64,000 nt of DNA, taken from positions 1 through 64,000 of the forward strand of contig NZ_BBYR01000026.1 of assembly GCF_001293525.1 (NCBI RefSeq), in the 5' to 3' direction. Below the pieces are notes generated by a model. The model did no database searches. It was not told the DNA's origin and was given only the letters and a program-made list of their open reading frames with translations. A program made the translations under genes and the position numbers. Source of the stretch: Pseudideonella sakaiensis (lineage in GTDB: Bacteria; Pseudomonadota; Gammaproteobacteria; Burkholderiales; Burkholderiaceae_C). This document shows positions 62,781 to 64,000 of the stretch, one piece after another (position 1 is the stretch's first letter; each line of letters opens with the position of its first letter).

Positions 62781-62868
62781 AAGCTTCCCTGCGCGAGGAT
62801 TACCTCAATCAGGTTCAAAGGGACTGTCTCAGTCGGGCCCGCGGACGGACCCAACACCCCCAGCGAAT
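62781..62868 (-). ncRNA. TPP (THI-box) riboswitch
   Basis: On the minus strand the sequence has GGGGTGTTGGGTCC at its 5' part, then GACTGAGACAGTCCCTTTGA, CCTGATTGAGGTAATCCTCG and CGCAGGGAAGC. The CTGAGA, ACCTGAT and GCAGGGAAGC elements are the conserved THI-box cores in the right order. It lies 75 bases before the receptor start. It should shut off the receptor gene when TPP is plentiful. Confidence 0.95.
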
Positions 62869-62897
62869 GCCGCACGACGAACGTGCGACAGGTGCGA

Positions 62898-63974
62898 TTA
62901 TGGTGCAGCCGGCGCGGCGCGGCCCAGCAGGCGCTGCAGGCGCGGGCTGGTGGTCGTGTACTGCAGGTGCTGCGGCCGCTGCGGATGCAGGCGCGCCGCC
63001 ACCGCGAAGGCCGCCAGCGTGGCCTCGTGGAAGCCGCAGAGGATGAGCTTCTTCTTGCCCGGGTAGGTGTTGACGTCGCCGACGGCGTGGATGCCGGGCT
63101 GCGAGGTCTCGAAGCCCGCCGGCTCGACGACCAGCTGCTTGCGTTCCAGCGCCAGGCCCCAGTCGGCGATGGCACCCAGCCGCGGGCTCAGGCCGAGGCG
63201 CACCAGCACCTGGTCGACCGCCAGCGGCGAGGTGCTGGTGTCGCCGTGCACGAGCACCAGCTGCTCGAGCCGCCCCGCCGCCTCGTGGAAACCGACCGGC
63301 TGGCCGGCGATGAACTGCAGGCGCCCGTCGGTGCGCCGGCGCGCCACCTCGGCCAGCGACTGCGCGTCGGCCTTCAGCGCGTCGCGGCGGTGCAGCAGCG
63401 TGACGCTCGCGGGTGCGCCCGGCGCGCCCGGCGTGGCGCTGAGCCGCAGCGCGGTGTCGATCGCCGGTTCCTCGCCGCCGACGACCAGCACGGCACGGCC
63501 GGCCAGCGCCTCGTCCGGCGGCAGCGCGTGGTGCAGCTGCCGGCCCTCGTGGGCCTCGACCCCGTCGAGCTTCAGGCGGCGCGGCTCGAAGGCGCCGACG
63601 CCGCCGGCAATCACGACGCAGCCGGCCAGCCAGCGCCGCCCGGCGCTGCTCGCGACCTCGAAGCGCCCGTCGGCGCGCGGCTGCAGCCGCGTGACCACCT
63701 GGCCGAGGTGCAGCCCCGGCCGCATCGGCGCCATCTGCTCGCGCAGCCGCTCGACCAGTTCCGCACCGGTGCAGGCGGGCAGGCCGGGGATGTCGTAGAT
63801 CGGCTTGTCCGGGTAGAGCTCGGCGCACTGGCCGCCCAGGTGGGGCAGCGCATCGACCAGCTCGGCGTGGATCTCCTGCAGCCCGAGCTGGAAGACCTGG
63901 AACATCCCGACCGGCCCGGCGCCGACGACCAGCGCCTCGGTCTCGATCGGCGCGGCCCCGTCGTCGAGGCTCAC
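62898..63974 (-). CDS. Ferredoxin-NADP reductase, thioredoxin-reductase-like type
   Basis: A 358-residue flavoprotein. The FAD site is seen in ALVVGAGPVGMFQVFQLGL, the pattern LVDALPHLGGQCAELYPDKP with YDIPGLP marks the type-2 FNR (YumC-like) group, and the NADPH domain has VLVVGGEEPAIDTALRL. The C-terminal GIHAVGDVNTYPGKKKLILC completes the FAD site. No CxxC redox pair is present, which separates it from thioredoxin reductase. It moves electrons between NADPH and ferredoxin or flavodoxin. GTG start. It is transcribed toward the TPP-regulated receptor but has its own stop 30 bases before the riboswitch. Confidence 0.88.
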   Translation of the reverse strand: MSLDDGAAPIETEALVVGAGPVGMFQVFQLGLQEIHAELVDALPHLGGQCAELYPDKPIYDIPGLPACTGAELVERLREQMAPMRPGLHLGQVVTRLQPRADGRFEVASSAGRRWLAGCVVIAGGVGAFEPRRLKLDGVEAHEGRQLHHALPPDEALAGRAVLVVGGEEPAIDTALRLSATPGAPGAPASVTLLHRRDALKADAQSLAEVARRRTDGRLQFIAGQPVGFHEAAGRLEQLVLVHGDTSTSPLAVDQVLVRLGLSPRLGAIADWGLALERKQLVVEPAGFETSQPGIHAVGDVNTYPGKKKLILCGFHEATLAAFAVAARLHPQRPQHLQYTTTSPRLQRLLGRAAPAAP

Positions 63975-63981
63975 GGGGCCC

Positions 63982-64000
63982 TCAGCGCTGCAGTTCGGGG
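63982..64000 (-). other. Possible C-terminal codons of a further minus-strand gene
   Basis: Reading leftward from the window edge gives codons for ELQR and a TGA at 63984-63982, 8 bases before the reductase start. A ferredoxin gene often precedes this reductase in beta-proteobacteria, but nineteen bases are too few to identify it. Confidence 0.25.

Overview
This window is very GC-rich DNA with dense, mostly head-to-tail genes that often overlap by 4 bases (ATGA or GTGA) and use many GTG starts. The proteins and the run cysS / AlkA-type glycosylase / accA / tilS / lysC / tRNA-Ser point to a betaproteobacterium of the order Burkholderiales, probably near the Rubrivivax/Leptothrix/Azohydromonas group. 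Genus is an inference; no rRNA is present.

Left part (1-12.5 kb): the window opens on the last codons and right terminal repeat of an insertion sequence. A plus-strand exopolysaccharide (EPS) cluster follows: a small secreted protein, an O-antigen-ligase-like polymerase, an EpsL-type beta-barrel, a Wza-type exporter, a Wzc/EpsG chain-length tyrosine kinase, its PHP-type phosphatase, a membrane protein and the initiating sugar-phosphate transferase. Facing it is a three-gene operon: an ECF sigma factor, a degenerate sigma-like protein and a membrane protein with a calcium-loop-like motif.

12.5-17.1 kb: a TRAP transporter (DctQ, DctM, DctP) with a DapA-superfamily lyase, transcribed divergently from a GntR regulator. 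The shared promoter contains a perfect 6-2-6 palindrome. 17.2-23.9 kb: a cobalamin operon (btuB, cbiA/cobB, btuF, btuC, btuD) under a cobalamin riboswitch. 23.9-34.8 kb: a small unknown gene, an aldehyde dehydrogenase, a BaeSR-like two-component system divergent from an RND tripartite efflux operon, and an HU protein with a basic tail.

34.8-51.7 kb is mainly housekeeping: an EamA/RarD permease, a cold-shock protein, clpS-clpA, and a seven-gene minus-strand run (periplasmic cyclophilin, TPR protein, FimV-like protein, L,D-transpeptidase, cytoplasmic cyclophilin, lpxH, mtfA). Then come cysS, a DNA glycosylase, accA, tilS, lysC and tRNA-Ser(GCU) with a clear terminator.

51.8-57.5 kb looks accessory: a LysR regulator converging on two class III CoA-transferase/racemase family genes, a Bug-type binding protein and an acyl-CoA dehydrogenase. 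57.6-64 kb: feoB and feoA behind a possible Fur box, a small membrane protein, a TonB-dependent receptor preceded by a clear TPP riboswitch (so probably a thiamine-related transporter despite its siderophore-receptor look), and a thioredoxin-reductase-like ferredoxin-NADP reductase. The most interesting points are the TPP-controlled receptor, the paired sigma/sigma-like operon, and three adjacent envelope genes that share one C-terminal domain.
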